Source of the DNA: Polytrichum commune
Lineage: Eukaryota > Streptophyta > Polytrichopsida > Polytrichales > Polytrichaceae
Length of the DNA stretch: 64,000 nucleotides
Direction of reading: 5' to 3'
Assembly: GCA_950295325.1 (NCBI GenBank)
Contig: OX485808.1
Span: 7,814,501 to 7,878,500 of the forward strand
Part shown: positions 33,835 through 45,845 of the stretch, piece after piece
Layout: every line of letters starts with the position of its first letter
Numbering within the stretch: the stretch's first letter is position 1
Notes under the pieces: model-generated
What the model was told of the DNA's origin: nothing
Database searches by the model: none
The model's input: the letters and a program-made list of their open reading frames with translations, nothing else
Position numbers and translations under genes: made by a program

Positions 33835-34807
33835 TGTCGCGCACCTCTCCATGAGGAGTGGCCGAAACACCATGGGCACAAGGGGGACCCCGGAGTGACA
33901 CCCGGGACTTGTGGCGCCGTTGGTGAGAGGGCCCAAGTGATCCTAGTGTGGGTGAGGGCCCCGGGCGTTGGGAACGCCTCCCACCCACCAAGACTAGGAG
34001 GCATGAGGGTGAGGCCATGAGCTATGCGTAGCTCATGGCGTGGTGATTCTAGAATGCTCAAGATCACCTCAATCGGAGGTGTGAGCTAGGAGTTATGGCC
34101 ATTTGAGTGGGGTGCTGTCCCGGGACAGCGCCCTGGTACAGCAGTGCCTGGGAGTGATTCCCGGGACTGCCAAGGTTCAAACAGGCATAACTTCCTGAAG
34201 ACTTGCCCGAATGGGGCAAGCGAGGAGTCCATCGGCATCTACGTGAAGCGTAGATGAGGATGGAGTGGTTGGTTGTTATGATCAGACATCATACAAGGAA
34301 GTTATGATGGTCTGAAGCTGCTGGGGGCTTCTAGGCCCAGCGGCTAAGGGAAAATGTCCACTTGGCCCCAACTCTTGGTAGAGAGACAAGAGGTTGGTTG
34401 ACGGTGGGGTAGGGGCCCCGCGTAGAGTCCTAGAGGCTTATATGGGTGAGGTGGTGTGGCCTCACCCGCCCGAGGCCGAACGGCACGGCCTCCATGGGCA
34501 TTGGCCCATTGTGAGGCCATAGTTGCCTAGTATGGTTCGGGTTGTTGTAGTGTTGCTCCGGCAACGCGATGATCAACATAGGATTGGACTTCCATGCATG
34601 GAAGTCCACATCAAAGAAATGGGTTACCGATTAAGGGGTGAGTCCCGAAAGCAAAGTAGGAGGGTTGGTTCCCCTCCTTTGAATTAATGGTCCGGGGTAA
34701 GAGGAGCTAACCATTAGCATGGCGGTATGCGAAGGGTTAGCGCTCGTAACCTTTGCTAGAAAAGAAAATTGGCAAGATTGCTAAGGGGGCTAGCAAGGGT
34801 TGCGACA
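33835..34807 (+). repeat. 3' LTR of A3
   Basis: 973 bp. Almost identical over its whole length to the separate solo LTR at 35562-36534, and closer to it than to its own partner in the 5' half. Confidence 0.96.
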
Positions 34808-34812
34808 CGATC

Positions 34813-35561
34813 CCTCCTTTGAGTGACTGCCTAACCCGCTGACGGTGGATGAGCCCCCTCCCGGCGATGCCTTCTGCAGCCGCGTGAGCATCCTCCTCAT
34901 GTTCGGAGACGGGGCAACCTCGTCCTCCGAATCCGCTGCTCTCTCGGTCCGCGGTGTCCCGGTCCCTGGTGTTCCGGAAACTGTCCCCATCCGGAGGCTC
35001 TGGACTGGAGAAGGATCGCTTCCGGTGCCCTGCTCCGGATTCCGTCCGCCTGAGATTGAAGCCGTCCGCGGATCCCTGTTGGAGGCCGCCCTTGAGGGCG
35101 GCGGGGGAAAGGGACTGACCATTTGGCAATCCGGAGGAGACGATGGCGAGGCGTGGGTCATAGGGGCCTTGCCCCTACTCGGAGTTGCTTCCCGATCCGA
35201 AGTCTGATGCCGGATCGGCGTCCTAGCCTTGTCCGGAGTCCAGGACCGATCCGAGTTCCGCGAAACAGGGGACTAGCCTCTTCCGGATCTGACCGACCCG
35301 GTGCTCTTCCTCCTCACCTGGGGAGAACGGACCCTTTCCGGAGCCCCTCCGGTACTACCAGGCCGGGAGCCGCCTCCCTGCAGACGACGGCGGATTCTGA
35401 ACCAGGGCCACTTCACCAACCACCTCGTAGAGGGTTCCGGTTGGTGATCCTGGCGGTCCCGGATAGAGTACCCTCCGGGGTGTTCCGCTTGGCAGAACCA
35501 CCTTCTGGATTTCCGCCAGGAGATCCTTCATCGTCCGTGAGTACTTCACGAGGATGGGAAG
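34813..35561 (-). pseudogene. D gene, C-terminal third
   Basis: The minus strand continues from 36540 with ILVKYSRTMKDLLAEIQKVV, then GSPTGTLYEVVGEVALVQNP. It changes frame near 35370 and ends in a Pro/Ser/Arg-rich, likely disordered tail (APSPNMRRMLTRLQK). At least one net frameshift is present. I do not recognise a domain. Confidence 0.7.
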
Positions 35562-36534
35562 TGTCGCGCACCTCTCCATGAGGAGTGCCCGAAACACCAT
35601 GGGCACAAGGGGGACCCCGGAGTGACACCCGGGACTTGTGGCGCCGTTGGTGAGAGGGCCCAAGTGATCCTAGTGTGGGTGAGGGCCCCGGGCGTTGGGA
35701 ACGCCTCCCACCCACCAAGACTAGGAGGCATGAGGGTGAGGCCATGAGCTATGCGTAGCTCATGGCGTGGTGATTCTAGAATGCTCAAGATCACCTCAAT
35801 CGGAGGTGTGAGCTAGGAGTTATGGCCATTTGAGTGGGGTGCTGTCCCGGGACAGCGCCCTGGTACAGCAGTGCCTGGGAGTGATTCCCGGGACTGCCAA
35901 GGTTCAAACAGGCATAACTTCCTGAAGACTTGCCCGAATGGGGCAAGCGAGGAGTCCATCGGCATCTACGTGAAGCGTAGATGAGGATGGAGTGGTTGGT
36001 TGTTATGATCAGACATCATACAAGGAAGTTATGATGGTCTGAAGCTGCTGGGGGCTTCTAGGCCCAGCGGCTAAGGGAAAATGTCCACTTGGCCCCAACT
36101 CTTGGTAGAGAGACAAGAGGTTGGTTGACGGTGGGGTAGGGGCCCCGCGTAGAGTCCTAGAGGCTTATATGGGTGAGGTGGTGTGGCCTCACCCGCCCGA
36201 GGCCGAACGGCACGGCCTCCATGGGCATTGGCCCATTGTGAGGCCATAGTTGCCTAGTATGGTTCGGGTTGTTGTAGTGTTGCTCCGGCAACGCGATGAT
36301 CAACATAGGATTGGACTTCCATGCATGGAAGTCCACATCAAAGAAATGGGTTACCGATTAAGGGGTGAGTCCCGAAAGCAAAGTAGGAGGGTTGGTTCCC
36401 CTCCTTTGAATTAATGGTCCGGGGTAAGAGGAGCTAACCATTAGCATGGCGGTATGCGAAGGGTTAGCGCTCGTAACCTTTGCTAGAAAAGAAAATTGGC
36501 AAGATTGCTAAGGGGGCTAGCAAGGGTTGCGACA
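35562..36534 (+). mobile_element. Solo LTR of family A in D
   Basis: 973 bp, duplication GGAAG (35557-35561 and 36535-36539). Nearly identical to the A3 3' LTR 754 bp upstream, in the same orientation. Confidence 0.97.
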
Positions 36535-36539
36535 GGAAG

Positions 36540-37117
36540 GGTCTGCCTGGCGGAAGCGAGTTCTCCGGACTCCATCATCCGGTCGTAGAGATGCGCCTTA
36601 TTGACGATCTCCGCCGGATGACCCACCAGCTCCCGGATCCGGCTGAAGAGCACTGCCTGCTCCGCGTGGTACTTTCGGATCTCCTCGCTCTTCTGACTCA
36701 GCTCCTGAGTCATGGCCGCTACCTGTGCGGTGAGATGGGCGTTCTCCGTTTTGGCCTGCTCAAGCTCCTTCCGGTCCGCCCTCTTTGCCAACTCCCGGAG
36801 AATGTTTCCGGGTCCGCAGTCGTCCAGAGCATGGTTCGCCCCTCGGACGATGTGTTCCAGCCGGTAATACTAGGTCTACAGGTCCTCCATCCCCTCCTGG
36901 AACCGTTTGAATGGATTTTCCGGAAAGTCCCAAGCGGATAAATCCACATTTCACCATGGGGTCTCTCGGCTGGGTCCGGCTTCCGGATGGTGGTGAGGAG
37001 GAGGAGGAGAGAGTGGCCTTGAGACAGCTGGCGGCGGGCTTCCAGGTGACGAGGGAGGTGCTTCCGGAATGACGGGGTCGCTGGAAGTCTCCGTCTCGAA
37101 GTCCCCAACTTCCGGAT
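36540..37117 (-). pseudogene. D gene, middle part with coiled coil
   Basis: In phase with 59129 after removing A5 (YKLHP/EVGDFETETSS). It starts with a Pro/Ser/His-rich linker, then hits TGA at 36951-36953 and two TAGs at 36876-36878 and 36870-36872. An open stretch with heptad-like spacing follows (ELEQAKTENAHLTAQVAAM), probably a coiled coil, and then IRELVGHPAEIVNKAHLYDR. All three stops can be explained by C-to-T change of CGA or CAG codons. Confidence 0.75.
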
Positions 37118-37218
37118 TGTCGCGCACCTCTCCATGAGGAGTGCCCGAAACACCATGGGCACAAGGGGGACCCCGGAGTGACACCCGGGACTTGTGGCGC
37201 CGTTGGTGAGAGGGCCCA
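37118..37218 (+). repeat. 5' LTR of A5, first 101 bp
   Basis: Starts TGTCGCGCACC and is broken at GAGAGGGCCCA by A4. The rest of the LTR resumes at 44293. Confidence 0.95.
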
Positions 37219-38191
37219 TGTCGCAACCCTTGCTAGCCCCCCTTGACAATCTTGCCAATTTTCAATTCTAGCAAAGGTTACAAGCGCTAACCATTCGCAT
37301 TCCGCCATGCTAATGGTTAGCTCCTCCTACCCCGGACCTTATAGTTCATAGGAGGGAACCAACCCTCCTACTTTGCTTTCGGGACTCACCCCTTAATCGC
37401 TAACTCATTTCTTGGATGTGGACTTCCATCCATGAAAGTCCAATCCTATGTTGATCATCGCGTTGCCGGAGCAACACTACAACAACCCGAACCATACTAG
37501 GCAACTATGGCCTCACAATAGGCCAAAGCCCATGGAGGCCTTGCCGTTCGGCCTCGGGTGGGTGAGGCCACACCACCTCACCCATATAAGCCTCTAGGAC
37601 TCTACGCGAGACCCCTACCCCACCGTCAAGAGACCTCTTGTCTCTCTACCAAGAGTTGGGGCCAAGTGGACATTTTCCCTTAGCTGCTGGGCCTAGAAGC
37701 CCCTAGCAGCTTCAGACCATCATAACTTCCTTGTTTGGTGTCTGATCTTAACAACCAACCACTCCATCTTCATCTACGCTTCACGTAGATGCCGATGGAC
37801 TCCTCACTTGGCCCATTTGGGCAAGTATTGACGAAGTTATGCCTGTTTGAACCTTGGCAGTCCCGGGAATCACTCCCAGGCACTGCAGTACCAGGGCGCT
37901 GTCCCGGGACAGCGCCCCACTTAAATGGCCATAACTCCTAGCTCACACCTCCGATTGAGGTGTTCTTGAGCATTCTAAAATCACCACGCCATGAGCTACG
38001 CATAGCTCATGGCCTTACCCTTGTGCCTCCTAGTCTCCGTGGGTGGGAGGCGTTCCCAACGCCCGGGCCCTCACCCACACTAGGATCACTTGGGCCCTCT
38101 CACCAACGGCGCCACAAGTCCCGGGTGTCACTCCGGGGTCCCCCTTGTGCCCATGGTGTTTCGGCCACTCCTCATGGAGAGGTGCGCGACA
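37219..38191 (-). repeat. 3' LTR of A4
   Basis: 973 bp, nearly identical to 43315-44287; GCGAGACCCC versus GCGGGACCCC is one visible difference. Confidence 0.96.
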
Positions 38192-39002
38192 CTCACCCCC
38201 ACCAAACGGAGTCGATGCCCTCATCGACTATACTCGTAGTCGGCACACCAATTCTCAAGTTGCCATCCTCTATGGTGCGGCATTGTGTTTACCTTAGGGC
38301 GCGACCCCCACAATGCATCTTCAAATTTGGCATAGTCCCAAAGGTGTCGTTCCTAGGTGGTCCGTTAGTGACCTTGGATCTCTCATCCAAGGACCTAACC
38401 TATACTAGACCCACCTACTTTGGGACTCACTTGGGTTGCCCCTCCTTTGGGGCCTCCCCCGTTAGGCTCCACTAGCCTAACGTGACACATCTAGGCGAGA
38501 CCTCAACGCTTCCACTAAGTTGTCTCGGTTGCAACTCCGAGATGGCTTTCCATTGTTAAGCCACGCCTCGATCGCACGGGAGTGATGCCAAGTCCCGCCC
38601 GACTCGGTTCCCACTTTGCTCTTTCGAGACATGGGTTCATGACTCCCATGCGCCAACTCTCGTTAGCTCGCGGGTAGCACTTTTATGAGCACGCGCCATC
38701 ACCTTGTCCCCGCCCGGACAAGCCCACAATTAAGAAGTTTCTTGGTTTTATCCAAGGCCCCTCTAAGCCATGGCCCCCAATTACTCGGCTTACCCAACCT
38801 AGTTTGGCATATCTATTCCCCCTCTTCCATTAACCAAGCACAAGTACAAGACTAGGACCTCATCTCATACTTTTCTCTTTGCACCACTAAAGTTTGGACT
38901 TTATTCCCTCAAGCCAAAGAACAAGTTCATGTTGTGGAGCAATTAGCCTCGAAGCTAAGTGTGCTACTAGCGTCTCTCCCCAACTAAAGGAGATTGATGT
39001 CC
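38192..39002 (-). other. Polypurine tract and 3' untranslated region (A4)
   Basis: On the minus strand ends GGTGGGGGTGAG (38192-38203) directly before the LTR. The rest is the conserved non-coding tail of the family. Confidence 0.75.
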
Positions 39003-39180
39003 TCATCAATGCCTACGCTTCATTTTATTGGAATCCTTAGCCTTAGTTTCTTCAAAGTGCTTCACCAATTCATTGGTGTTCACCATGTCTCTTGCCGCCA
39101 CCCAAGCGGTTTGTTTCTCATGGTATCCTCACCATTTCACCAAGTACTCCTTTGTACATTTTCTTTCATTTTCACTTGGG
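39003..39180 (-). pseudogene. Chromodomain remnant (A4)
   Basis: Minus strand: KEYLVKW, TGA, GYHEKQTAWVAARDM, NELVKHFEETK. Best-preserved chromodomain remnant together with A5. Confidence 0.8.
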
Positions 39181-39419
39181 CTTCCTACACTTGAGGATGC
39201 CCTCCTACCTCATGTTCCAAATGACCTCCACAAGGTCGGGACGTGGCCTAATCACTTGCTTGTGATCGGGTCACAAGGTGTCGTCCTAAAATGACTTTCG
39301 TAATGAGACATGAAATGTCGGATGCACTTTGATCTCGGGCGGTAATTAATTCCAACTTATACATGTCCTTGAACACTTGTTCCACCATGGAAAACGAAGC
39401 TCCAATTTTGGACATGAAC

Positions 39420-40822
39420 TTTTGGAGTAAGGCCTTTGGGCAAGGTGAAGTTGTCCACATTCAACAACACCTTATTGGCCCACCTCATTCTCCACTTCGC
39501 GTCTTCCGGCATTGATTTGCACTCCGTAGCACCTTCGGGCTTTCTCCACCAACAACTTGGTCATCTCCAAGACTTGTTTACCATCCTTGGCCAAGTCCTC
39601 ACCATCTTGGTTGAACTCTAGTGTTGAATGTGCCCCCTCGAGAGATAGGTTAATAGGTTGGAGCGCATCCACTCCATAAGCCACCACGAAAGACCACCCC
39701 TTGGTAGCCAAGTGCGTGGCTACATTGCAATTACACTCCGCTCGACCCACATAGTCCGCCCAATCTCCTTGGTCCGCCCCCACCAAGTTCCTCAAGTATT
39801 GCTTCAAGACTCCATTCACATGCTCCGCTTTCCCATTCATTTGGGAATGCAAGGCCGTGCTAAACCTTAGTTTCATTCCGACCTCCTTAGAGAAATGCAT
39901 TGAAAATGCACTTGTGAACTTTGGATCTTGATCCCACACAATCACTCTTGGCAACCCGTGGTGCCTCAACCATCCTTTGAGAAAAGGCTATGCGGTCTCC
40001 AACGCGGTGGCGGTTCCCACAATCGGCACCATGTGTGCCAACTTGGCAAACCGCTCTACCATCAACAAGATGGCATCATACCCATGTGACTCCGGCAAAC
40101 TTGTGATCAAGTCCATGCACATACTATGCCATGGCGCCGACGGGATAGGCAACGGTTGCAAGAAACCGCCTTGCTTTTGGTAAGAGGCTCGGTTCACTTG
40201 GCACTTTATTCACGCCTTCACAAAGTGGGTTATATCCTCCTTTATGCACCGCCAATGGTACCTCCATGACACCATTCTATGGCGGTTTTTTCTTTCTCCT
40301 CTATGGCCGGCAATAGGACTATCACATTTTTCCTTCAAAACCGATAGCCTCAACTTGCCTTGAGGCACATACACCCGACTTTGCTTACACTTGAACAATC
40401 CGTCCACCAACTTAACCTCTTTGAGCACCTTGCTCTTGCGAAGCTCACCTAAAAGCTTTTGTGCCTCGGGGTAGTTAATTTTACCCCTCCCGTATCTTGC
40501 ATCACAAGTTTCCTTCGCCGGCACACATTAGCCACAAGGTTTGGATGGTTCTCATTGCTTGGAACTCATCCGGTCTACTTAGCGCATCCGGCACCACATT
40601 TCCATGGTCCGGTTTGTGGACCAAATCCACCTTCATAAGCGCCAAACTATCATGCCACCGCAATGACTTGGCGCTCACTTATGCTTGTATACGTTAAAAT
40701 ACTTTTAGGACACATTGTCCATGTAGACCTTTGCTTTGTGCGACCCCAAATAATGTCGCCACATCTTCAAGCAATGCACTACGGCAAAGAAGTTCTTTGT
40801 CATGAGTTGGTTGTCTTCTTTG
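39420..40822 (-). pseudogene. RNase H tail and integrase (A4)
   Basis: Uninterrupted by other insertions. The longest open piece (39472-39969, 165 codons) spans VIVWDQDPKF and the catalytic-Glu block HSQMNGKAEHVNG, in which the Arg of the usual ERVNG is His. Further 5' are MCMDLITSLPES (39988-40197 piece) and the zinc-finger piece (40210-40524). Stops between the pieces coincide with those of the other copies. Confidence 0.9.
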
Positions 40823-41490
40823 ACAACCATCGAGCCTCAAGCCCCCATATGCAAAGGCCATCCATCTTACATTAACAATCCATCATTGGCATTGGCAAAG
40901 TTACTCGCCCCCGTATGCACCTCAAAAGGTTTGTCAAACTCCATGAACTTGAGCATGGGCGGCGAATAGAACTTGGTGTTAAACTCCCCAAAGACTCGTG
41001 ACAAACATCATCCCACTCTTGGGATAGCCATTTCTTCCACAAGTCGCACAAGGTGGGACAACCATCGAGCTTCATGCTCTCATATGCAATGGCCATCTTT
41101 TTTTTTTACATCCACATCCGCCAAATAAAGTCTCTCGCCCCCGTATGCACCTCAAAAGGTATGTCAAACTCCGCGAACTTGAGCACGGGCGGCGAAGAGA
41201 ACTTCGTCTTAAGCTCGTCAATGGCTTGGTGGCACGGCTCATCCCATTCTTGGGATAGCCATTTCTTGCACAAGCCGGACAAGGTTCGACAACCATGGAG
41301 CTTAATGCTCTCATAAGCAATGGTCATCCATCTTGGATCAACATCCGCCAATGATAAAGTCCTTCGTCTCCATGTGTACCTCAAAATGCTTATGAAAACC
41401 CGGAAATTTAACCACATCTTGTGAAGAGAACTTGCTCTTGAGCTTCCCAAAGGCTTGGTGACAAGGCTCATCCCACTCTTGGGATAGCCA
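40823..41490 (-). repeat. RNase H-derived tandem array, 3 units (A4)
   Basis: Minus-strand unit starts at 41490, 41261 and 41030 (229 and 231 bp apart), the same spacing as in A2 and A5. This suggests one recent common source for these three copies. Confidence 0.92.
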
Positions 41491-42189
41491 TTTTTTCAAC
41501 AAATTGACTAAGGTCCTAGCAACCTTAGAAAAACCTCGAATGAAGTGGTGGTAGTAGTTGGCTAGGCCAACAAATGACCTAAGCCATTTTCTTGAGTCAA
41601 GGACCAATTCTCCTTTTGGATGGCCTTGATATTCTTCATGTTTGTCACCAACTTCCTTTGTCACCACATACCTCTAGAACTCAATATCTTGTTGAGCAAA
41701 GTTATTTTCATTTCTTGGCGGTAACTTTTGGGCAACACATTGGTGAATACATCATTGTATCTCTCCAACATCCCACCAAAGTGGTTTAGGGGAGGCCCAT
41801 CTTTCCTAGCCTCCCCATAAGTTCTATCGAGTTGCTCCAATTGAACCACGACTATTATATTGGCCATTTTTCATTTGGTCCATTAAGACCAAATTCAACT
41901 TGGGTCCTCCTACCATAGGAGTCCTTATCAATTTGAACTTCATCTCTTTGCCATTATGACACATCATAATGCACCGCAAGCACACCGGCTTCGGCCTCAC
42001 ATCTATCATGTGAGTTTCAAAGAATGTGACCTTTACAATGACATGTACCTTATTAATTTCACATGGTGTGAAATTTTGACAAAATTCAATGTCCCACATT
42101 GAAAGGTTACATGCATCGCGGCTTCCTTTGCTTCATGCGGTTCGCCCTTTGCAAACCGCACCTTGGTGGGCTTGCCCGCTCTATGCGTC
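41491..42189 (-). pseudogene. Protease-like block and RT edges (A4)
   Basis: Contains FCQNFTPCEINKVHVIVK, TRTPMVGGPKLNLVLMDQMK and YNDVFTNVLPKSY, then jumps to the RT thumb LRSFVGLANYYHHF. The RT core is absent. Confidence 0.85.
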
Positions 42190-43262
42190 GACAAGCCCCA
42201 ACCCCCTTATGAGCTTTGGGCTCATGAAAGAGTCCATTGCCTCTTTGTCAACACATGAGACATTTCTCTCATTCATTGAGCCTCAAGGTACAAAATATTT
42301 GGCCTTGGCTTAAGGCTACTAGCCTTGGCCACAATGCCATCATCTTAGATTTGGTCCTCGGCAACTTGGCTTGGCTTGGTCCGCAAAGCCAACTTTAAAC
42401 ATTTCGTCCGCGGAACAAATTGGTTTGGTGCCACAAAACCAATTTCTAATAATTTGTCCGCAAAACAAACATGTTTTGCCTTGGTAGCACAAAGCCACCT
42501 TCCCACACTCCGTCCGCGGCACGAACATAAATTGCCTTGGTAGGACAAACCCACCTCCCAACATTCCGTCCGCGGCACAAGTATGATTTGCTTTGGAAGC
42601 ATAAAGCCACCTTTCAACATTCCGTCCGCGGCACCAACATGTTTTGCCTAAGTAAAATGGACCAAACAATTTGCACTCATTTCTTTGGGACCTAATTTGG
42701 CCAAAGCCACTTGTGGTGATGCGCCGCCAAACTTCTCTTTGGGACCATCGGCTTCAATGCTCTTGCAAATTTGATGGTCCCCACCATGTCCTCAAGAAGC
42801 CTTGGGGACTTAAACAAGGCATCCACCACCCGCTTTTAAAACCCCACCTAAAAGGATGCATTTCTTAGAAAGCTCGTCCGTTTTAGGTGTATCCTTCATT
42901 TGTGCGTTTGAATAGCGCACATAGGCCTTAAGAAGCCCTGGGTGCCTCATTAGCACCAAATTCATTCCAACATCAATACCTTCCAAGCATTTCGAATTGG
43001 AATTTCAATCCAACATTAATGCCCTCCAAGGTTTTGGGTCCTTTCGGTATTCTAGGCCCCAAATGTTTTTTTGAGGTTTGAGGGAGCCTTTTCAAAGCAC
43101 TCCTCCATTTTTCTTACCGAATCCACCTTAGTGCCCACCATTGTTATTAGAACCAATGGTATGGTTAAATTCCATTTACACATGATCTTTGTTCCAATTT
43201 GAGCCTTACAACCTTTTGGAAAACCCGGGCTCACCATAATAACCCTCAGGTTTGATAGCCAT
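42190..43262 (-). pseudogene. Gag-like region (A4)
   Basis: Conserved ATG at 43262 (MAIKPEGYYGEPGFSKRL), frameshifted soon after. Five units of the 56-bp repeat at about 42360-42640. Confidence 0.6.
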
Positions 43263-43300
43263 GTCTCCCTCAAAGTGCTAGCTCAAAATATTGGACCCCT

Positions 43301-43312
43301 GCTCTGATACCA
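43301..43312 (-). other. Primer-binding site, initiator-Met tRNA (A4)
   Basis: Minus strand TGGTATCAGAGC, 2 bp from the 5' LTR. Confidence 0.95.
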
Positions 43313-43314
43313 AG

Positions 43315-44287
43315 TGTCGCAACCCATGCTAGGTCCCTTAATAATCTTGCCAATTTTCAATTCTAGCAAAGGTTACAAGCGCTAACCATTCGCATTCCGC
43401 CATGCTAATGGTTAGCTCCTCCTACCCCGGACCTTATAGTTCATAGGAGGGAACCAACCCTCCTACTTTGCTTTCGGGACTCACCCCTTAATCGCTAACT
43501 CATTTCTTGGATGTGGACTTCCATCCATGAAAGTCCAATCCTATGTTGATCATCGCGTTGCCGGAGCAACACTACAACAACCCGAACCATACTAGGCAAC
43601 TATGGCCTCACAATAGGCCAAAGCCCATGGAGGCCTTGCCGTTCGGCCTCGGGTGGGTGAGGCCACACCACCTCACCCATATAAGCCTCTAGGACTCTAC
43701 GCGGGACCCCTACCCCACCGTCAAGAGACCTCTTGTCTCCCTACCAAGAGTTGGGGCCAAGTGGACATTTTCCCTTAGCTGCTGGGCCTAGAAGCCCCTA
43801 GCAGCTTCAGACCATCATAACTTCCTTGTTTGGTGTCTGATCTTAACAACCAACCACTCCATCTTCATCTACGCTTCACGTACATGCCGATGGACTCCTC
43901 ACTTGGCCCATTTGGGCAAGTATTGACGAAGTTATGCCTGTTTGAACCTTGGCAGTCCCGGGAATCACTCCCAGGCACTGCAGTACCAGGGCGCTGTCCC
44001 GGGACAGCGCCCCACTTAAATGGCCATAACTCCTAGCTCACACCTCCGATTGAGGTGTTCTTGAGCATTCTAGAATCACCACGCCATGAGCTACGCATAG
44101 CTCATGGCCTTACCCTTGTGCCTCCTAGTCTCCGTGGGTGGGAGGCGTTCCCAACGCCCGGGGCCCTCACCCACACTAGGATCACTTGGGCCCTCTCACC
44201 AACGGCGCCACAAGTCCCGGGTGTCACTCCGGGGTCCCCCTTGTGCCCATGGTGTTTCGGGCACTCCTCATGGAGAGGTGCGCGACA
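43315..44287 (-). repeat. 5' LTR of A4
   Basis: 973 bp, TGTCGC...GCGACA ends, near-identical to 37219-38191. Confidence 0.96.
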
Positions 44288-44292
44288 GCCCA

Positions 44293-45166
44293 AGTGATCC
44301 TAGTGTGGGTGAGGGCCCCGGGCGTTGGGAACGCCTCCCACCCACCAAGACTAGGAGGCATGAGGGTGAGGCCATGAGCTATGCGTAGCTCATGGCGTGG
44401 TGATTCTAGAATGCTCAAGATCACCTCAATCGGAGGTGTGAGCTAGGAGTTATGGCCATTTGAGTGGGGTGCTGTCCCGGGACAGCGCCCTGGTACAGCA
44501 GTGCCTGGGAGTGATTCCCGGGACTGCCAAGGTTCAAACAGGCATAACTTCCTGAAGACTTGCCCGAATGGGGCAAGCGAGGAGTCCATCCGCATCTACG
44601 TGAAGCGTAGATGAGGATGGAGTGGTTGGCTGTTATGATCAGACATCATACAAGGAAGTTATGATGGTCTGAAGCTGCTGGGGGGGTTCTAGGCCCAGCA
44701 GCTAAGGGAAAATGTCCACTTGGCCCCAACTCTTGGTAGAGAGACAAGAGGTTGGTTGGCGGTGGGGTAGGGGCTCCGCGTAGAGTCCTAGAGGCTTATA
44801 TGGGTGAGGTGGTGTGGCCTCACCCACCCGAGGCCGAACGGCACGGCCTCCATGGGCATTGGCCCATTGTGAGGCCATAGTTGCCTAGTATGGTTCGGGT
44901 TGTTGTAGTGTTGCTCCGGCAACGCGATGATCAACATGGGATTGGACTTCCATGGATGGAAGTCCACATCCAAGAAATGAGTTACCGATTAAGGGGTGAG
45001 TCCCGAAAGCAAAGTAGGAGGGTTGGTTCCTTCCTATGAACTATAAGGTCCGGGGTAGGAGGAGCTAACCATTAGCATGGCGGAATGCGAATGGTTAGCG
45101 CTCGTAACCTTTGCTAGAATTGACAATTGGCAAGATTGTCAAGGGGGGCTAGCAAGGGTTGCGACA
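44293..45166 (+). repeat. 5' LTR of A5, remaining 874 bp
   Basis: Resumes with AGTGATCCTAGTGTGGG after the GCCCA duplication and ends GGGTTGCGACA. Joined to 37118-37218 it gives a normal 975-bp LTR matching 58149-59123. Confidence 0.95.
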
Positions 45167-45168
45167 CT

Positions 45169-45180
45169 TGGTATCAGAGC
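45169..45180 (+). other. Primer-binding site, initiator-Met tRNA (A5)
   Basis: TGGTATCAGAGC, 2 bp after the LTR. Confidence 0.95.
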
Positions 45181-45217
45181 AGGGTTCCAAGTTTTGAGCT
45201 CGCACTTTGAGGGAAAC

Positions 45218-45845
45218 ATGGCTATAAAAAATGCGGGTTATGATGGTGAGCCCGGGGTTTCCAAAAGGTTGTGAGGCTCAAATTGGAACAAGGATCGTGT
45301 GCAAGTGGAATTTGACCATAACATTGGTTCTAATGACAATGGTGGGCATGAGGGTGGATTTGGTAAGGAAAATGGAGGAGTGCTTTGAAAAGGGCTCCCG
45401 CAAACCTCAAAAAAACATTTGGGGCCTAGAATTCCGAATGCACCCAAAACCTTGGAGGGTATTAATGTTGGATTGAAATTCCAATTCGAAATGCTTGGAA
45501 GGTATTGATGTTGGAACGAATTTGGTGGAAATGAGGCGTCCGGGCCTCTTAAGGCGTATATGCACGCATTTCACACCCAAATGAATTGTACATCTTAGAT
45601 GAACGAGCTTTCTAAGAAATGCATCGTTTTAGGTGGGTTTCAAAAGCGGGTGGTGAAGACCAAGTTCAAATTTCCAAAGTTTATTGAGGTTGTGGCGGGG
45701 ATCATCAAAATTGCCATGAGCATCAAGGCCGATGACCCCATTAAGCAATTTGGCGGTGCATTATAACAATGGACGTTGAGGGGAGATAGGTACCCCGCCA
45801 AATAATACTTGTGCCGCGAACCGAATGTAAGACGATGACATTGTG
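45218..45845 (+). pseudogene. Gag-like region, part 1 (A5)
   Basis: Starts MAIKNAGYDGEPGVSKRL, soon stopped. The 56-bp repeat is reduced to about one unit (45808-45845). Interrupted by A6 at 45846; continues at 54045. Confidence 0.6.

Larger units (their letters stand above)
26865..34807 (+). mobile_element. Complete family A element, copy A3
   Basis: Two 973-bp LTRs (26865-27837, 33835-34807) with perfect duplication CGATC (26860-26864 and 34808-34812). Contains a nested solo LTR (30688-31660). Same deleted-RT layout as A2. The two LTRs match in their 3' halves but differ at many sites in their 5' halves, which is unusual for a pair from one insertion. Confidence 0.97.
37219..44287 (-). mobile_element. 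Complete family A element, copy A4
   Basis: 7069 bp with two 973-bp LTRs (37219-38191 and 43315-44287) and duplication GCCCA (37214-37218 and 44288-44292). It holds no other element, so it is the cleanest full copy for length. It lies in an LTR of its own family in opposite orientation, giving adjacent inverted LTR segments. Confidence 0.97.

Noticed and set aside
36719..37258. 179- and 182-codon ORFs spanning D, an LTR piece and A4
   Set aside because: They cross insertion junctions between three unrelated sequences, so they are chance fusions.
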